A stretch of DNA of 6,915 nt, taken from NCBI GenBank assembly GCA_021827955.1, contig JAKATY010000051.1, positions 1 to 6,915 of the forward strand, in the 5' to 3' direction. A program made the position numbers and the translations under genes. Below are positions 4,586 to 6,915 of the stretch, piece after piece (position 1 is the stretch's first letter; every line of letters begins with the position of its first letter). Source of the DNA: Microcaldota archaeon (GTDB lineage Archaea; Micrarchaeota; Micrarchaeia; Micrarchaeales; Micrarchaeaceae). The notes beneath the pieces are model-generated. The model was not told where the DNA came from. It saw only the letters and a list, made by a program, of their open reading frames with translations, and did no database searches.

Positions 4586-6915
4586 ATGCTTGACATGAAA
4601 AAAAATGAGGAAGGCGTTTTCAGCTATTGGGATCTCGGCCGTATTAATGAAAGGGTCCGTGAACGCAACAAAGGCGGTAAAAGATACTACTTTCTGGAAG
4701 GTCCGCCATATGCAAGCGGAACGCTTGGCATATACCACATCTGGGTTTATACTATAAAGGACATAGTGCTTAGATACAGGCGTTTCCTGGGCTATGATGT
4801 CCATGACCGTGCGGGTTTCGACGTGCACGGGTTGCCAATAGAGCACAAAGTGGAAGAGAAGCTGCACCTCAAGTCAAAGGCAGAGATTGAGGAGAAGATA
4901 GGTGTAGATAGGTTTATTCAAGAATGCAAGGAATATGAAGTAGCAAACGTAAAAAGCGCCATAGCGATAGCGAAAAGCTTCGGCATATCCCTCGATTTCG
5001 ATCATCCTTACCTTCCAAGCAGCAAGGGGTACATGGACAAGAGCTGGCAGCTTTTCAAGGTGCTGTATGAAAAAGGCCTTGTTTACAAGGCTTACAAACC
5101 GCAGCTTTATTGCCCTCACTGCGAAACCTCAGTCACGCTGCAGGGCGCCGAAATAGAGTACCGCGATGAGACAGACCCCTCCATCTATGTCAGCTTCGAA
5201 ATAGCGCCAGATACAAACGGCAAGTACCACTATAAGCTAGATTTGCCAGAAGGTTCGCGTACGGTCGCCTGGACTACAACACCCTGGACTCTTCCTGCCA
5301 ACATGTCGATAGCCGCTAATCCGAAAGCGCTTTACGTAGCCGTAGAAATAGAGGGAACCACTTATATACTTGCGAAAGACAGGCTTGACAGTTTCATAGC
5401 AGAATCAGGCAGAAACGCTATAGTGATAAAGGAGTTCTACGGCAGCGAACTTGAGGGTGTGCACTATGTGAGCCCGTTGGAGGATGAGGTTCCCGCGCAG
5501 ATCAAGCTCAGAAAGTACCATAGAATATTGCTCGATGAGAATTTCGTCTCCCTCTCGGAAGGTACTGGTTTGGTGCATGTTGCTACGGGGCACGGCATGG
5601 AGGACTACGCTCTAGGCTTAAGAAATAAGGTGCCCGTATTCTCTGTTCTAGACCAGTTTGCAAGATATACCTCTGAAGCAGGGAAATTTGTCGGCATGCT
5701 AGCTCCTGCTGAAGCAAATGCAGCAATACTCAAAGCACTAGGAGAAAAAGGAGCGCTGCTCTTCTCCGGCACAGTGCAGCACAGCTATCCTCATTGCTGG
5801 CGCTGTGGGAGCAAGCTGGTGTTCCTCTCTTCTGAACAGTGGTTTATCAACATAGAGAAGATGAAGAAGAAGCTTGTAAGGGAAAACGAAAAGATCATAT
5901 GGCATCCTCCAGAGGCCAAGAAGTGGCAGGCAGAAACATTGCAGAGCTCTCCGGACTGGTGCATATCCAGGCAGAGATACTGGGATATCCCAATACCCAT
6001 ATGGTCATGCAATGATTGCGGTGAAATCGAGGTAATAGGCTCAGCCAAAGAGCTGGCCGCGCGCGCAGGGGTGCAGGAGCCTGAAGACCTGCATAGGCCA
6101 TCGGTAGACAATATAGAGTTCAAATGCCGTAAGTGCGGCGGCACCATGCACCGTATCAAAGACATATTCGATGTGTGGTACGACTCTGGAATAGCGCATA
6201 CCGCAAGCCTCAGCGATGAAGAATTCAATGCCCTGTTTCCAGCAGAGTTTATAACCGAAAGCAAAGATCAGTTGCGCGGATGGTTCTCTACGCTGTTGAA
6301 GACCTCTGTAGGGGTGTACGGGAAAAGCCCATTCAAGGAGGTCGTGATAGGCGGCATATTTACCAACGAGCGCGGCGAGGAGATGCACAGGCATCTCGGC
6401 AATATCGTAACCGCGGAAGACGTACTCAACGAGTTTACCGCGGATGGCTTCAGGCTTTGGTGCTCTAGCCATCCAAGATGGCAGGATCTGCGTTTCAAGA
6501 GAAGCGAGCTCGAAGAAGCTGACAAAAACGTGCTTACTCTTTACAACATAGGCAACCTAGTCAAGGAATTCGCTTCACTCTCGGGTTTTGACCTTAGGCA
6601 TGTCAAGAAGCCTTCGCAGCGCAAACTATCAGAGGAAAATGCATGGATATTGTCGAGGCTCTATTCGCTCTCCGCGAGAGTCTCAAAGGATTTGAACTCC
6701 TACTCGATAGATACCGCGGTAAATGCAATAAGGTACTTCATCCTCGAAGATTTCAGCAGATTCTACCTTAAACTGGCAAAGCAGATGGCTGTTTCTTTCA
6801 GCAAACCAGAGCGTAAGGCTTTGGCGAATCTTACAGGATACATACTCAAGAACGTGCTTATTATAGCGGCTCCTGTAATACCCTTTTCCTGCGAGCACCT
6901 GTACAGGGAGCTTTT
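4586..6915 (+). CDS. ileS: Isoleucyl-tRNA synthetase homologue with degenerate HIGH and KMSKS motifs (3' end outside window)
   Basis: A class I synthetase of the IleRS family; 776 residues are visible and the frame is still open at the window end (archaeal IleRS is usually about 1000 or more). Conserved parts: GPPYASG (39-45), RAGFDVHGLPIE (to E86), the CP1 editing domain with TTTPWTLPAN (from 230) and GHGMEDY with Asp340, and zinc pairs C176/C179, C404/C407, C475/C478 and C514/C517. The catalytic centre is altered: HIGH is GIYH (48-51), KMSKS is EMHRH (599-603), SRQRYWG is SRQRYWD (D467), EGxDQ is ESKDQ (558-562), and the HG before the KMSKS loop is GG (589-590). The second His of HIGH is kept and the fourth KMSKS position is Arg. 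The anticodon-binding domain begins near residue 650. Start: ATG 4586 has AGGTG 5 nt upstream; ATG 4565 would add seven residues. It may be a non-synthetic paralogue, or a divergent sole IleRS. Confidence 0.9.
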   Translation, partial: MLDMKKNEEGVFSYWDLGRINERVRERNKGGKRYYFLEGPPYASGTLGIYHIWVYTIKDIVLRYRRFLGYDVHDRAGFDVHGLPIEHKVEEKLHLKSKAEIEEKIGVDRFIQECKEYEVANVKSAIAIAKSFGISLDFDHPYLPSSKGYMDKSWQLFKVLYEKGLVYKAYKPQLYCPHCETSVTLQGAEIEYRDETDPSIYVSFEIAPDTNGKYHYKLDLPEGSRTVAWTTTPWTLPANMSIAANPKALYVAVEIEGTTYILAKDRLDSFIAESGRNAIVIKEFYGSELEGVHYVSPLEDEVPAQIKLRKYHRILLDENFVSLSEGTGLVHVATGHGMEDYALGLRNKVPVFSVLDQFARYTSEAGKFVGMLAPAEANAAILKALGEKGALLFSGTVQHSYPHCWRCGSKLVFLSSEQWFINIEKMKKKLVRENEKIIWHPPEAKKWQAETLQSSPDWCISRQRYWDIPIPIWSCNDCGEIEVIGSAKELAARAGVQEPEDLHRPSVDNIEFKCRKCGGTMHRIKDIFDVWYDSGIAHTASLSDEEFNALFPAEFITESKDQLRGWFSTLLKTSVGVYGKSPFKEVVIGGIFTNERGEEMHRHLGNIVTAEDVLNEFTADGFRLWCSSHPRWQDLRFKRSELEEADKNVLTLYNIGNLVKEFASLSGFDLRHVKKPSQRKLSEENAWILSRLYSLSARVSKDLNSYSIDTAVNAIRYFILEDFSRFYLKLAKQMAVSFSKPERKALANLTGYILKNVLIIAAPVIPFSCEHLYREL

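Noticed and set aside
5791..6525. Several minus-strand open frames of 60-157 codons opposite the IleRS gene
   Set aside because: They overlap a strongly conserved coding frame on the plus strand, show no recognisable motif, and arise from its codon bias.
1..6915. CRISPR array, insertion sequence or rRNA
   Set aside because: No regularly spaced repeats, transposase, terminal inverted repeats or rRNA motifs were seen.

Overview
The window looks archaeal. It has a tRNA gene with a 13-nt intron at position 37/38 that folds into a bulge-helix-bulge splice site, a BRE/TATA-type promoter, tRNA genes without encoded CCA, an ALG5/DPM1-like polyisoprenyl-phosphate glycosyltransferase and an archaeal-type isoleucyl-tRNA synthetase (IleRS) with internal zinc knuckles. 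Short intergenic gaps and compact odd domain combinations would suit a DPANN lineage such as Micrarchaeota. That placement is inference; no rRNA or marker set is present.

Layout. 56-2026 (+): a PEP-synthase-like protein with the ATP-grasp domain and the phosphohistidine swivelling domain, but an unrecognised C-terminal domain in place of the PEP/pyruvate TIM barrel. 2129-2201 and 2280-2365 (-): two closely related tRNA-Gly genes, GCC and UCC anticodons, the second with the intron. 2550-3251 (+): family 2 glycosyltransferase. 3275-3360: hairpins and a T-rich terminator between convergent genes. 3359-3637 (-): small basic helical protein with a possible histone-fold C-terminal half and a good BRE/TATA promoter. 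3846-4427 (-): PLD-like protein with one HKD motif and a transmembrane hairpin inserted in the domain. 4586-6915 (+, runs off the window): IleRS homologue. There is no gene-free stretch over 300 bases.

The genes do not form one operon. They are mostly separate units, convergent at the 2027-2128 and 3252-3358 junctions and divergent at 4428-4585.

The most striking feature is the IleRS homologue. Its overall architecture, zinc sites and editing domain are well conserved, yet HIGH reads GIYH, KMSKS reads EMHRH, and three further active-site positions (WG, EGxDQ, HG) are changed. It is either a paralogue with a lost or changed synthetic function, possibly an editing or regulatory protein, or a very unusual sole IleRS. 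The second point of interest is the PEP-synthase-like phosphotransferase with an unknown acceptor domain; it is much more AT-rich than its neighbours and sits beside the tRNA-Gly pair.
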